Positions 45,346-52,607 of a stretch of DNA of 64,000 bases are shown one piece after another. This stretch comes from an uncultured Roseibium sp. (GTDB lineage: Bacteria; Pseudomonadota; Alphaproteobacteria; Rhizobiales; Stappiaceae): assembly GCF_963675985.1 (NCBI RefSeq), contig NZ_OY780957.1:496001-560000 (forward strand), in the 5' to 3' direction. The translations under genes were made by a program, and so were the position numbers. Numbering within the stretch: position 1 is the stretch's first letter; every line of letters begins with the position of its first letter. The notes beneath the pieces were generated by a model, which saw nothing but the letters and a program-made list of their open reading frames with translations, ran no database searches and was not told where the DNA came from.

Positions 45346-46392
45346 TCAATCCCCGTCCGGATCGGCAAACAGGCCCAGCTGCGGCACCTCCTGCCGCTGC
45401 GGCACTTCGAGCCCCAGATGCCGGAAGGCCTGCGGGGTCAGAACACGGCCGCGCGGCGTGCGCTGCAAGAAACCGTTTTGAATGAGATAGGGCTCGACGA
45501 TTTCCTCGATCGCATCCCGTGGCTCTGACAGGGCAGCTGCGATCGTCTCGATACCGACCGGCCCGCCACCGAAGTTCCGCGCGATCTGATTGAGATAGCG
45601 CCGGTCGAGGCTGTCGAGTCCCGCACTGTCCACTTCAAGCTGCGAAAGAGCCCGGTCAGCCATGTCGCGGTCGACCGTTTCCTTGCCGGCAACGACCGCA
45701 AAGTCGCGCACGCGGCGCAACAGACGCCCCGCGATCCGCGGCGTACCACGGGAGCGTTTGGCGATTTCATGGGCCCCGTCCGGCGCCATGCCGATCCCCA
45801 GGATCCGGGCGCCGCGATTGACGATGTGTTCCAGCTCCGCGACCGTATAGAACTCCAGCCGCACCGGAATACCGAACCGGTCCCTGAGCGGAGTGGTCAA
45901 CAGCCCCAGCCGCGTGGTCGCCGCCACCAGCGTGAATTTCGCCAGATCGATCTTGACCGAGCGGGCCGCCGGCCCCTCCCCGATGATCAGATCGAGCTGA
46001 TAGTCCTCCATCGCCGGATAAAGCACTTCCTCGACCGCCGGGTTGAGCCGGTGGATTTCGTCGATGAAGAGCACGTCACGCTCTTCCAGGTTGGTGAGCA
46101 GCGCGGCCAGATCGCCCGCCTTTGCGATTACCGGACCGGATGTGGCGCGGAAATTGACACCGAGCTCACGGGCCATGATCTGCGCCAGGGTGGTCTTGCC
46201 GAGCCCGGGAGGTCCGACGAAGAGCACATGGTCCAGCGCCTCGCTGCGCGCCTTTGCGGCTCCGATGAAGACCTTCAGGTTCGCCCGCGCCTGTGCCTGG
46301 CCGACGAAATCGTCCAGCACCTGCGGACGCATGGTGCTGTCGATCTCATCGCCACGGATTTCCGGCGTTACGATGCGGCTGTCCTCAGACAT
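45346..46392 (-). CDS. ruvB: Holliday junction branch migration ATPase RuvB
   Basis: 348 residues. The AAA+ core has Walker A GPPGLGKTT, Walker B VLFIDEIHRLNPAVEE, sensor region ATTRLGLLTTPLRDRFGI, and the C-terminal winged helix with QNGFLQRTPRGRVLT that binds DNA. It drives branch migration at recombination junctions with RuvA. Its start overlaps the stop of the small membrane gene by eight bases. Confidence 0.97.
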   Translation of the reverse strand: MSEDSRIVTPEIRGDEIDSTMRPQVLDDFVGQAQARANLKVFIGAAKARSEALDHVLFVGPPGLGKTTLAQIMARELGVNFRATSGPVIAKAGDLAALLTNLEERDVLFIDEIHRLNPAVEEVLYPAMEDYQLDLIIGEGPAARSVKIDLAKFTLVAATTRLGLLTTPLRDRFGIPVRLEFYTVAELEHIVNRGARILGIGMAPDGAHEIAKRSRGTPRIAGRLLRRVRDFAVVAGKETVDRDMADRALSQLEVDSAGLDSLDRRYLNQIARNFGGGPVGIETIAAALSEPRDAIEEIVEPYLIQNGFLQRTPRGRVLTPQAFRHLGLEVPQRQEVPQLGLFADPDGD

Positions 46393-46627
46393 TGGCGGTC
46401 ACCAGGATCAGCAGGGCCAGGAGCAGAATCGAATAGGCGACCCTGAGAGCAAAGAATTTCCTGTACTGTCTGACCACGTAAGGATCGTCGGACTTGATCT
46501 TCCGGCCCTCGATCGCATAGCTCCGGCCTTCGACCGAAAGCGCGAATTTGTGATCGATATACATCATCCCGCCGAGGCCGAGAACGAAGAAGACGACGGC
46601 AATAACCGCAAAGATGACGACATTCAT
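46385..46627 (-). CDS. Small two-helix membrane protein between ruvA and ruvB
   Basis: 80 residues: a hydrophobic helix at about 3-22 (VVIFAVIAVVFFVLGLGGMM), a charged loop of about 38 residues (HKFALSVEGRSYAIEGRKIKS and DDPYVVRQYRKFF; shown as two parts), then a second helix at about 61-79. Both ends overlap neighbours: four bases with ruvA and eight with ruvB, so it should be translationally coupled to the recombination genes. No family is recognised. Confidence 0.72.
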   Translation of the reverse strand: MNVVIFAVIAVVFFVLGLGGMMYIDHKFALSVEGRSYAIEGRKIKSDDPYVVRQYRKFFALRVAYSILLLALLILVTANV

Positions 46628-47241
46628 CCGGCGAGCTCCTTCAGTCCCAGACGGATCAGGGTCTCCATGGTGGCATCCTCACCGGCCGATTTCATTGCCC
46701 TAGCGACCGCAGCACTTGCCTGCGGCTGGCCGTAGCCGAGATTGGTGAGCGCGGAAACCGCTTCCGCGACCGGACGAGCGGCGACGTTTTCGGCAACCGT
46801 CTGCGACACCGAGATGGTCTCGCTGTCCACGCTGGCAAAGGCCGGCGCCTTGTCCTTGAGTTCCGCCAGGATCCGCTCCGCCACCCGCTTGCCGACGCCG
46901 GGTGCGCGCGAAATGGTCGCCTTGTCACCCAGGGCGATGGCGTTGGCGATTTCCGAGGCCTTCAGGATCCCGAGAATGGCAAGCGCCACCTTGGCGCCCA
47001 CGCCCTGGACGGTCATCAGCAGCCGGAACCACTCCCGCTCGCCGTCCTCGGAAAATCCGTAAAGACGGATCATGTCTTCACGCACCAGGGTTTCGATGGA
47101 AAGCACGGCTGCTTCGCCGGGCCGCGGCAGCACCTGCAGAATACGCGAGGGACAATGCACCTGGTAGCCGACCCCGTGCACGTCGAGGATGACGTAGTCC
47201 TCGCCGTAGCTGTCGATCACGCCTTTCAGTTTTCCGATCAT
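46624..47241 (-). CDS. ruvA: Holliday junction DNA helicase subunit RuvA
   Basis: 205 residues. The OB-fold N-terminus MIGKLKGVIDSYGEDYVILD, the two helix-hairpin-helix motifs (VQGVGAKVALAILG and APGVGKRVAERILAELKDK) and the C-terminal RuvB-binding three-helix domain (VSALTNLGYGQPQA) are visible. It binds four-way junctions. It overlaps ruvC by four bases and the small membrane gene by four bases. Confidence 0.97.
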   Translation of the reverse strand: MIGKLKGVIDSYGEDYVILDVHGVGYQVHCPSRILQVLPRPGEAAVLSIETLVREDMIRLYGFSEDGEREWFRLLMTVQGVGAKVALAILGILKASEIANAIALGDKATISRAPGVGKRVAERILAELKDKAPAFASVDSETISVSQTVAENVAARPVAEAVSALTNLGYGQPQASAAVARAMKSAGEDATMETLIRLGLKELAG

Positions 47242-47753
47242 GCCGCCCCCATCTGCGCCAGCCGTGCCGCCGGTGCGCCCCTGTGATGCGCATGACAGAT
47301 CGCAATCGCCAGAGCATCCGCGGCATCGTCCGTATCGAACACCGCGCGCGGCATCAAAACCTTGACCATCGCCCGGATCTGATCTTTTTCCGCATGTCCC
47401 GTCCCGACCACGGTTTTCTTCACCAGGTTCGGCGCGTATTCGGCAACACTGATGCCTGCAAGGGCGGGAACCAGCAGGGCGATGCCCCTTGCCTGGCCGA
47501 GTTTCAGCGTCGCGCCCGCATCCTTGTTGACGAAGGTATGTTCCACGGCCGCCTCGGCCGGGTTTTGTAATTCAACGATCCGGGCAAGCCCGTCATGGAG
47601 CTGCACAAGGCGCTCCGCGAGACCCTTTTTATTGTCGGAGGTCACCGTACCGGAAGCGACGAAGGTCAGCCGGTTGCCGAGCGCCTCGATCACGCCCCAG
47701 CCGGTCCGTCGCAAACCCGGGTCGATGCCAAGAACTCGAATCGGATGTGTCAT
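47238..47753 (-). CDS. ruvC: Holliday junction resolvase RuvC
   Basis: 171 residues from ATG 47753 (MTHPIRVLGIDPGLRRTGWG). The RNase-H-like active site carboxylates are seen in GIDPG (first Asp), EHTFVNKD (Glu) and DAADALAIAICH (final Asps). It cuts Holliday junctions symmetrically. An in-frame ATG 14 codons upstream adds a non-conserved extension. First gene of ruvC-ruvA-(orf80)-ruvB. Confidence 0.96.
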   Translation of the reverse strand: MTHPIRVLGIDPGLRRTGWGVIEALGNRLTFVASGTVTSDNKKGLAERLVQLHDGLARIVELQNPAEAAVEHTFVNKDAGATLKLGQARGIALLVPALAGISVAEYAPNLVKKTVVGTGHAEKDQIRAMVKVLMPRAVFDTDDAADALAIAICHAHHRGAPAARLAQMGAA

Positions 47754-47856
47754 GGAACAAAGCGGTAACAAAACTTCTGCGTTGACGCCAGTCAAAGCGG
47801 ACTTTAGGCAGTGAAGGCCGCTCCTTTTTCAACTTTCTTCGACCACTCGGACAGCC

Positions 47857-48618
47857 ATGCAGGATTTTTTGGGTTCGTTCACGCCAGGACTTCTGGCCTT
47901 CCTTGCATGTATCCTTTTCATCGCCGGTGCGGTCCGCGGCTTTTCCGGCTTCGGCGCCGCGATGATCTTCATGCCCGTCGCCACGAGCGTGGTCTATCCG
48001 CCGACGGCCGCCGCCAGCTTTCTCTTTCTGGATTTCTTCATCGGGCTGCCTCTGGTCTTCCGCGCGCTGCGGTTATGCGACTGGCACACCGTCCTGCCGG
48101 CGGTCATCGCCTCTGTCATCTTCGTGCATGTCGGCGCGTGGTTCCTGGCGAACACGGACGTCCTCCTGCTGCGCTGGCTGATCTTTGCCATCGTGACCGG
48201 CGTTCTGCTGCTGCTGATGTCCGGCTGGCGGTATCACGGCAGACCGAGCATTCCGGTATCCTTAGGTATCGGAGCGACTTCCGGAATTCTGGGCGGCGTC
48301 AGCCAGGTATCGGGGCCGCCGGTGGTCGCCTTCTGGCTGTCGAGCGCCAAGGAACCGGCGATCGTCCGCGCCAACCTGATCGTCTACTTTACGCTCGCCA
48401 GTATCGGCACGATATTCGCCTTTGCCCTGAACGGCTTTTTCACAACGGAAGTCGCGCGCCTGATCATTGCCGGCATTCCGACCTATGCCCTGGGGATCTT
48501 TCTGGGCTCGCGCGGTTTCGGCAAGGCCGACCCGAAATACTACCGGGTCACCGCCTATGGCCTGATCGCGCTGGCTGCGGTCACCAGCATGCCTTTGCTC
48601 GACGGCATCCTGCGATAA
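47857..48618 (+). CDS. TauE/SafE-family sulfite/anion exporter
   Basis: 253 residues with about eight transmembrane helices. The paired family motifs are visible: GAVRGFSGFGAAMIFMPV near the N-terminus and GATSGILGGVSQVSGPPVVA in the second half, shown in part (GILGGVSQVSGPPVV). TauE/SafE proteins move sulfite, sulfoacetate or related anions. The gene is transcribed opposite to its neighbours and separates ruvC from yebC, which are normally adjacent or close. Confidence 0.9.
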   Translation: MQDFLGSFTPGLLAFLACILFIAGAVRGFSGFGAAMIFMPVATSVVYPPTAAASFLFLDFFIGLPLVFRALRLCDWHTVLPAVIASVIFVHVGAWFLANTDVLLLRWLIFAIVTGVLLLLMSGWRYHGRPSIPVSLGIGATSGILGGVSQVSGPPVVAFWLSSAKEPAIVRANLIVYFTLASIGTIFAFALNGFFTTEVARLIIAGIPTYALGIFLGSRGFGKADPKYYRVTAYGLIALAAVTSMPLLDGILR

Positions 48619-48620
48619 AA

Positions 48621-48646
48621 CAAAAAAGCAGGGCCGAAGCCCTGCT
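48621..48646. terminator. Terminator hairpin after the TauE/SafE gene
   Basis: AGCAGGGC-CGAA-GCCCTGCT begins nine bases after the stop. The T tract (TTTTTTG) is on the minus strand, so the hairpin is a much better terminator for transcripts coming leftward from yebC than for the exporter gene itself. Confidence 0.6.
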
Positions 48647-48677
48647 GAAATTGACCACGGCCATGCCCCTTGTTCCC

Positions 48678-48726
48678 GTCTCCCCCCTTGAGGGGGAGAT
48701 GTCCGCGCCAGCGGACAGAGGGGGGT
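48678..48726 (+). repeat. Palindromic repeat, copy 1
   Basis: A 49-base unit beginning GTCTCCCCCCTTGAGGGG. It contains a CCCCTTGAGGGG palindrome and an internal hairpin TGTCCGC-GCCA-GCGGACA, and ends GAGGGGGGT. The same unit lies inverted at 48776-48823. It resembles short interspersed palindromic repeats of rhizobia-like genomes. Confidence 0.85.
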
Positions 48727-48775
48727 GTCAGCCTATCGGAAAATCGAAGCGCCAGAGTGTGCAGCCAATGCTGTT

Positions 48776-48823
48776 ACCCCCCTCTGTCACCTTTGGTGAC
48801 ATCTCCCCCTCAAGGGGGGAGAC
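48776..48823 (-). repeat. Palindromic repeat, copy 2 (inverted)
   Basis: On the minus strand this copy shares the first 26 bases with copy 1 exactly. Its internal hairpin is TGTCACC-AAA-GGTGACA instead of TGTCCGC/GCGGACA, so both arms changed together and pairing is kept. Both copies together could form one long hairpin with a 50-base loop. Confidence 0.85.
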
Positions 48824-48899
48824 AGGAGCAAGCAGCGCGATCGACCTTTAGCCAAAACTGCCCCGGATCTCAGCTCACGCTTGTGCGGAACAACTAATC

Positions 48900-49643
48900 T
48901 CAGGCGAGCGCGGCCATCGTTTCGTCGTCGATGTCGAAGTTCGAATAGACGTTCTGGACGTCGTCATCGTCTTCGAGCATGTCGATCAGCTTCATCAGGG
49001 TCTGGGCCTTGTCCGCATCGACCGGGGTCAGGTTCTGCGGCTTCCAGATGATCTTGACCGAATCGGCCTCGCCCAGGCTGCCTTCCAGTGCGGACGACAC
49101 ATCGTTCAGGTCTTCGAAGGCGGTGTAGATCGTATGCCCGGTCTCGTCGGACTGAACGTCTTCCGCACCCGCTTCGATCGCCGCTTCCAGGACCGCATCG
49201 GCTTCACCGGCTTCCGGCTTGTAAATGATCTCGCCGACCCGGTCGAACATGAAGGAAACCGAACCGGTTTCACCGAGCGATCCGCCGCATTTGGTGAAAT
49301 AGGAGCGGATGTTGGATGCGGACCGGTTCCGGTTGTCGGTCAGCGCCTCGACGACGACGGCAACACCGGCCGGACCGTAGCCCTCGTAGCGGATCTCTTC
49401 GTAATTCTCGCTATCGCCGGCCTGGGACTTGTTGATCGCCCGCTGGATGTTGTCCTTGGGCATGGACTGGGCCTTGGCGTTCTGGACCGCCAGACGCAGG
49501 CGCGGGTTCGCGTCCGGATCGGGATCGCCCATCTTCGCTGCAACGGTGATTTCCTTGGACAGCTTGGAAAACATCTTGGAGCGCACCGCGTCCTGACGGC
49601 CCTTGCGGTGCATGATGTTCTTGAATTTTGAATGTCCTGCCAT
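48900..49643 (-). CDS. yebC: YebC/PmpR-family transcription/translation regulator
   Basis: 247 residues from ATG 49643 (MAGHSKFKNIMHRKGRQD), the conserved start of the family; an ATG 30 codons upstream is in frame but non-conserved. Other signature blocks: DNIQRAINKSQAG, YEGYGPAGVAVVVEALTDN (as YGPAGVAVVVEALTDN) and RSYFTKCGGSLGETGSV. YebC proteins are DNA- or ribosome-associated regulators, recently linked to relief of stalling at prolines. It lies upstream of ruvCAB as in many bacteria, but with an exporter and repeats in between. Confidence 0.96.
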   Translation of the reverse strand: MAGHSKFKNIMHRKGRQDAVRSKMFSKLSKEITVAAKMGDPDPDANPRLRLAVQNAKAQSMPKDNIQRAINKSQAGDSENYEEIRYEGYGPAGVAVVVEALTDNRNRSASNIRSYFTKCGGSLGETGSVSFMFDRVGEIIYKPEAGEADAVLEAAIEAGAEDVQSDETGHTIYTAFEDLNDVSSALEGSLGEADSVKIIWKPQNLTPVDADKAQTLMKLIDMLEDDDDVQNVYSNFDIDDETMAALA

Positions 49644-49753
49644 GGCTCTTCTCGGCTTCGTGCGGGTATTTTGCGGAAAAAATCTCGGACGCTTATAGGC
49701 AAAGCCGCCGGCAAAATCCAGCGGACCCGTCAAACAGGCGTCTTTAGGCCTGT

Positions 49754-50578
49754 TCAGTTACGCCAGAACGACGGTAAGACAGGTTCCAGCCGGCCGCCGA
49801 TCCGCACCGGCGCGACGGAGGTCGCCAGTCCGGTGGCATCGTCAGTTTCAACGGCAACCCCACAGATCGTCGCCTCGCCCGAAGCCGGCGCAAACCGGCC
49901 GCCGGGAATCTTGCGCAGGAAGCGGTTGACCGGCTCTTCCTTTTCCATGCCCAGCACGCTGTCATAGGCGCCGCACATGCCCGCATCCGACAGATAGGCG
50001 GTGCCGCCTTCCAGAATCTGGTGATCGGCGGTCGGCACATGGGTATGGGTCCCGACGACAAGGCTGACCCGGCCGTCGAGGAAATGGCCCATGGCCTGCT
50101 TCTCGCTGGTCGCTTCCGCATGGACATCGATGATGATCGCGTCTGCGACATCCCCGAGCGGACAATCGTTCACCACCCGGTCGATGGCATTGAACGGATC
50201 GTCCAGCGCATCCATGTAAATCCGGCCCATGACGTTTGCGACCATCACCTGGGCGCCGTTGCGCGCAGTATAAAGATGCGCGCCGCGCCCGGGCGTGCCG
50301 GACGGATAATTCACCGGCCTGAGCAGCCGGTCCTGCCGCTCGATATAGACCAGCGTATCCCGCTGGTCCCAGACATGATTGCCGGTGGTCACCACATCGG
50401 CGCCGGCATCCAGAACATCCTGCAGGATCGCCTCGGTGATCCCGAAACCGGATGCGGAATTCTCGCCGTTGACGACCACGAAATCGAGCCGGTAATCCTC
50501 GACCATGCCCGGAAGCTGCTCGATAACGGCGGTTCGCCCGGTACGGCCCACGAGATCGCCGAGAAATAAAAGCCTCAT
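49754..50578 (-). CDS. ymdB: YmdB-like metallophosphoesterase (TIGR00282 family)
   Basis: 274 residues. A calcineurin-like phosphodiesterase: RLLFLGDLVGRTGRTAV with the first metal-binding Asp, VVNGENSASGFGIT, TTGNHVWDQRD with the catalytic His, and VVGTHTHVPTADHQIL. Bacillus YmdB hydrolyses cyclic nucleotides in vitro and affects biofilm and sporulation. It overlaps ygfA by four bases, so the two are coupled. Confidence 0.93.
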   Translation of the reverse strand: MRLLFLGDLVGRTGRTAVIEQLPGMVEDYRLDFVVVNGENSASGFGITEAILQDVLDAGADVVTTGNHVWDQRDTLVYIERQDRLLRPVNYPSGTPGRGAHLYTARNGAQVMVANVMGRIYMDALDDPFNAIDRVVNDCPLGDVADAIIIDVHAEATSEKQAMGHFLDGRVSLVVGTHTHVPTADHQILEGGTAYLSDAGMCGAYDSVLGMEKEEPVNRFLRKIPGGRFAPASGEATICGVAVETDDATGLATSVAPVRIGGRLEPVLPSFWRN

Positions 50579-51189
50579 TCTGCCTCTCTGAGGGGTTCAG
50601 GACCTGGCGTGGGGAAAGACCGGTAGCCATTCTCGGTCAGGATGCCATCCAGGGGTTTGTCATGGGGTTCGGCCGGCACATGGTCGACTTCCTGCACCTG
50701 AAACGCAAGCCCGATGCAGGTCACCGGCCCGTCCTTTTCCAGCGCGGCAATCGCTGTATCGTAGTGACCCTTGCCGTAGCCGATGCGGTTTCCCGCCTTG
50801 TCGAAGGCGGCAAGCGGCATCAGCAGGACATCGGGACGCAGTTCCGGCGAAGCGGCATCCGGCACCGTGGTTCCGAACCCGGCCGGCACCAGGACAGTCT
50901 CCCGGGTAAGCTCACGGAAGATCAGATGCGGCTCGCTCACCACCGGCAGGCAAAGGCGATGGCCTGAGGCCCGCAGCCGGTCGAGCAGCGGGCGCGGATC
51001 GATCTCGTCCCGGATCGGCCAGAAGCCGGAGACGATGGCACCTTCAGGGATCGGCAGACGGTCCACGGCATCGACAAGGGCAAGCGAGCCCTCGATCCGG
51101 TGCGTCGGATCCATTGCGGCCCGCCGGGCAAGCGCTTGCTTGCGCAGGACGTCCTTCGCGGCGGCCAGGGTGTTCTCGGTCTGCGTCAT
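50575..51189 (-). CDS. ygfA: 5-formyltetrahydrofolate cyclo-ligase family protein
   Basis: 204 residues. ATP-dependent conversion of 5-formyl- to 5,10-methenyl-tetrahydrofolate. The family C-terminal motif RIGYGKGHYDTAIAAL is clear, and the N-terminal LRKQALARRAAM is typical. It lies just downstream of 6S RNA, a linkage widely conserved in proteobacteria, and may be expressed from the 6S transcript. Confidence 0.95.
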   Translation of the reverse strand: MTQTENTLAAAKDVLRKQALARRAAMDPTHRIEGSLALVDAVDRLPIPEGAIVSGFWPIRDEIDPRPLLDRLRASGHRLCLPVVSEPHLIFRELTRETVLVPAGFGTTVPDAASPELRPDVLLMPLAAFDKAGNRIGYGKGHYDTAIAALEKDGPVTCIGLAFQVQEVDHVPAEPHDKPLDGILTENGYRSFPTPGPEPLREAE

Positions 51190-51228
51190 GAACGTCGGGC
51201 GGAAGATTTCAGGCTGGTGTCGAATAAG

Positions 51229-51386
51229 GACGTAGCCGCGCGACCGTTGGAATATGCAATCCCGGAGAACCTACAGAGTAGGTGGGCGCCGTGATGCCAC
51301 AGTCCACGGACCGAAGCAGTGACAGCTCCCGAAGGAATGCGTAAGGCCCCGGGGATAGTGTTTCCTGACGGATCGTGCAGCCACGC
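51229..51386 (-). ncRNA. ssrS: 6S RNA
   Basis: The 287-base gap between zapA and ygfA encodes a rod-like RNA on the minus strand. The closing stem pairs CGTGGCTGC (51377-51385) with GCGGCTACG (51231-51239); inward come CCGT/ACGG, GGAA/TTCC and ATCCC/GGGAT separated by internal bulges. Near the 3' side is CGGCGCCCACCTACT...AGTAGGT-like sequence with a small hairpin ACCTAC-TCT-GTAGGT, which I associate with alphaproteobacterial 6S RNA. A TATATG -10 (51393-51398) places the start at about 51386. 6S RNA binds the housekeeping polymerase by mimicking an open promoter. Length near 158 bases is normal. Confidence 0.85.
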
Positions 51387-51476
51387 TCTCCCCATATAGC
51401 GGCGGCACCCGGACAATACCAGTCCGATAGAGCGATAGCTTACAAATTGTATGGAAACGGACCATCAGGGGTCGGC

Positions 51477-51848
51477 TCAATCGGCCTTCAGGCTCCGGGT
51501 CAGACTCTCGGCGAGAACCTCGATCTTTTCCGCTGCCGTTGCGATCGCGGAAGCGGTTTCCGCTTCCCGGCGGTCAAGCGTATCGCGAGCCGCGTTTCCG
51601 GCGTCCCTGGCGGTCGCAAGCTCCTCTTCGAGGCGAGCGACCTTCTTTTCCAGTTCGACAAGTTGGTCCGTGGCCATGATCCCGGCCATGACCGTCAGCC
51701 GCTGATCGCCGATTTCTCCGAAGGCTCCGCGTAATTCGTTGATCCAGCCGTCGAAGCGTTCCGCAAGACCAAGGAGCCGCTCCTCCTCGCCATCGTCGCA
51801 GGCCATGCGGAACGAGCGGCCATTGATGGTCACATTTATCTGCGCCAT
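51477..51848 (-). CDS. zapA: Cell division protein ZapA
   Basis: 123 residues. The N-terminal domain (MAQINVTINGRSFRMACDDGEEERLLGLAE, cut: INVTINGRSFRMACDDGEE) and the long C-terminal coiled coil (KKVARLEEELATARDAG) are typical. ZapA crosslinks FtsZ protofilaments at the division site. The order DUF4164-zapA-6S RNA-ygfA is characteristic of rhizobia-type alphaproteobacteria. It ends 90 bases before the 6S RNA start. Confidence 0.95.
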   Translation of the reverse strand: MAQINVTINGRSFRMACDDGEEERLLGLAERFDGWINELRGAFGEIGDQRLTVMAGIMATDQLVELEKKVARLEEELATARDAGNAARDTLDRREAETASAIATAAEKIEVLAESLTRSLKAD

Positions 51849-51854
51849 CCCCGG

Positions 51855-52151
51855 TCAGCCTCCATGTGCGTCGAGCACGGTCCGGATCGATTCCATCGCC
51901 GAGACAAGTCGGCGGGAAACGTCACGGTTCGCATCTTCGAGGCGGGCGGCCCGGGCCTCGGCCTTGTCCAGGCCGGCGGCGAGATGGGAACGATCTTCCC
52001 CAAGTCTTTGCAGGTCTTCCTGCAAGGCATTGAGCGACCGGTCCGCATCGATCCGGCGTTGAATGGAAACCTCAAGCCCGCCCAGTGCCTTTTCAAGGCG
52101 CTGCAGGGCGGATTCGATTGCTCCACCAGCCTGTGATCCCGTGTCCGGCAT
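51855..52151 (-). CDS. DUF4164 coiled-coil protein
   Basis: 98 residues from ATG 52151, with GAGAG eight bases upstream; a TTG nine codons earlier is in frame. Almost entirely helical and charged (QRLEKALGGLEVSIQRRID, LQRLGEDRSHLAAGLDKAEAR in part: QRLGEDRSHLAAGLDK), consistent with the DUF4164 family found next to zapA in Rhizobiales. It may be a ZapB-like partner of ZapA; this is inference from position and shape. Six bases separate it from zapA. Confidence 0.85.
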   Translation of the reverse strand: MPDTGSQAGGAIESALQRLEKALGGLEVSIQRRIDADRSLNALQEDLQRLGEDRSHLAAGLDKAEARAARLEDANRDVSRRLVSAMESIRTVLDAHGG

Positions 52152-52607
52152 TTCAATCACTCTCACGCGCGCCTGCAATTCACCGGCGCGGCATCACGCA
52201 TCCACAATGAAAGAGTTATGGTCGAAATTAAGGCCGCATCCATAACACTCAATGGTTCAAGTTCCTTGCGAGCAAGCGGGCTCAATACTCTGAGACCATT
52301 GAAAAGGGCCTCGTCTCGCCCGATCCCGGTCGGAAGATTAGGCACCGGGCCACAACCCAGTCAATGCCGCCGATGTCAGAATCCTCAATTCCCTTGGCAA
52401 ACAGGTTCCCGGCAATCTGCGGTTTATTCGCGCCCGCGGTTTATTGACTCGTGCAGGGTTCCTGATATTTGTCGGGCGCCTTTCGCTCCGGCGGCCCGAA
52501 AAAACCCTGCAGCATCCTGTCAGCGGAACCTGTTGCGGCGCCAGGAACGAACTCGAAAAGGCCCCAGGATTCATCCGGCACGCGCCGTTGCAAGCTACGG
52601 AAACAAA
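52152..52607. other. 456-base region between the zapA block and tkt
   Basis: The region separates divergent transcription units. It contains a tkt promoter candidate at 52444-52471. Although the tkt reading frame stays open through it on the plus strand, the translation there (many Arg, Pro, Ser) lacks transketolase similarity. No RNA gene or repeat is recognised. Confidence 0.5.
52444..52471 (+). promoter_or_regulatory. Candidate tkt promoter
   Basis: TTGACT (52444-52449) and TATTTG (52466-52471) are separated by 16 bases, about 137 bases before the tkt start codon. This is a reasonable housekeeping promoter, not experimentally supported. Confidence 0.45.

Noticed and set aside
48678..48823. 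Repeat pair as a CRISPR array
   Set aside because: Only two copies, in inverted orientation, with no spacers or cas genes.
52218..52607. 130-codon N-terminal extension of transketolase
   Set aside because: It lacks similarity to transketolase and would bury the promoter candidate; family proteins begin at the ATG at 52608.
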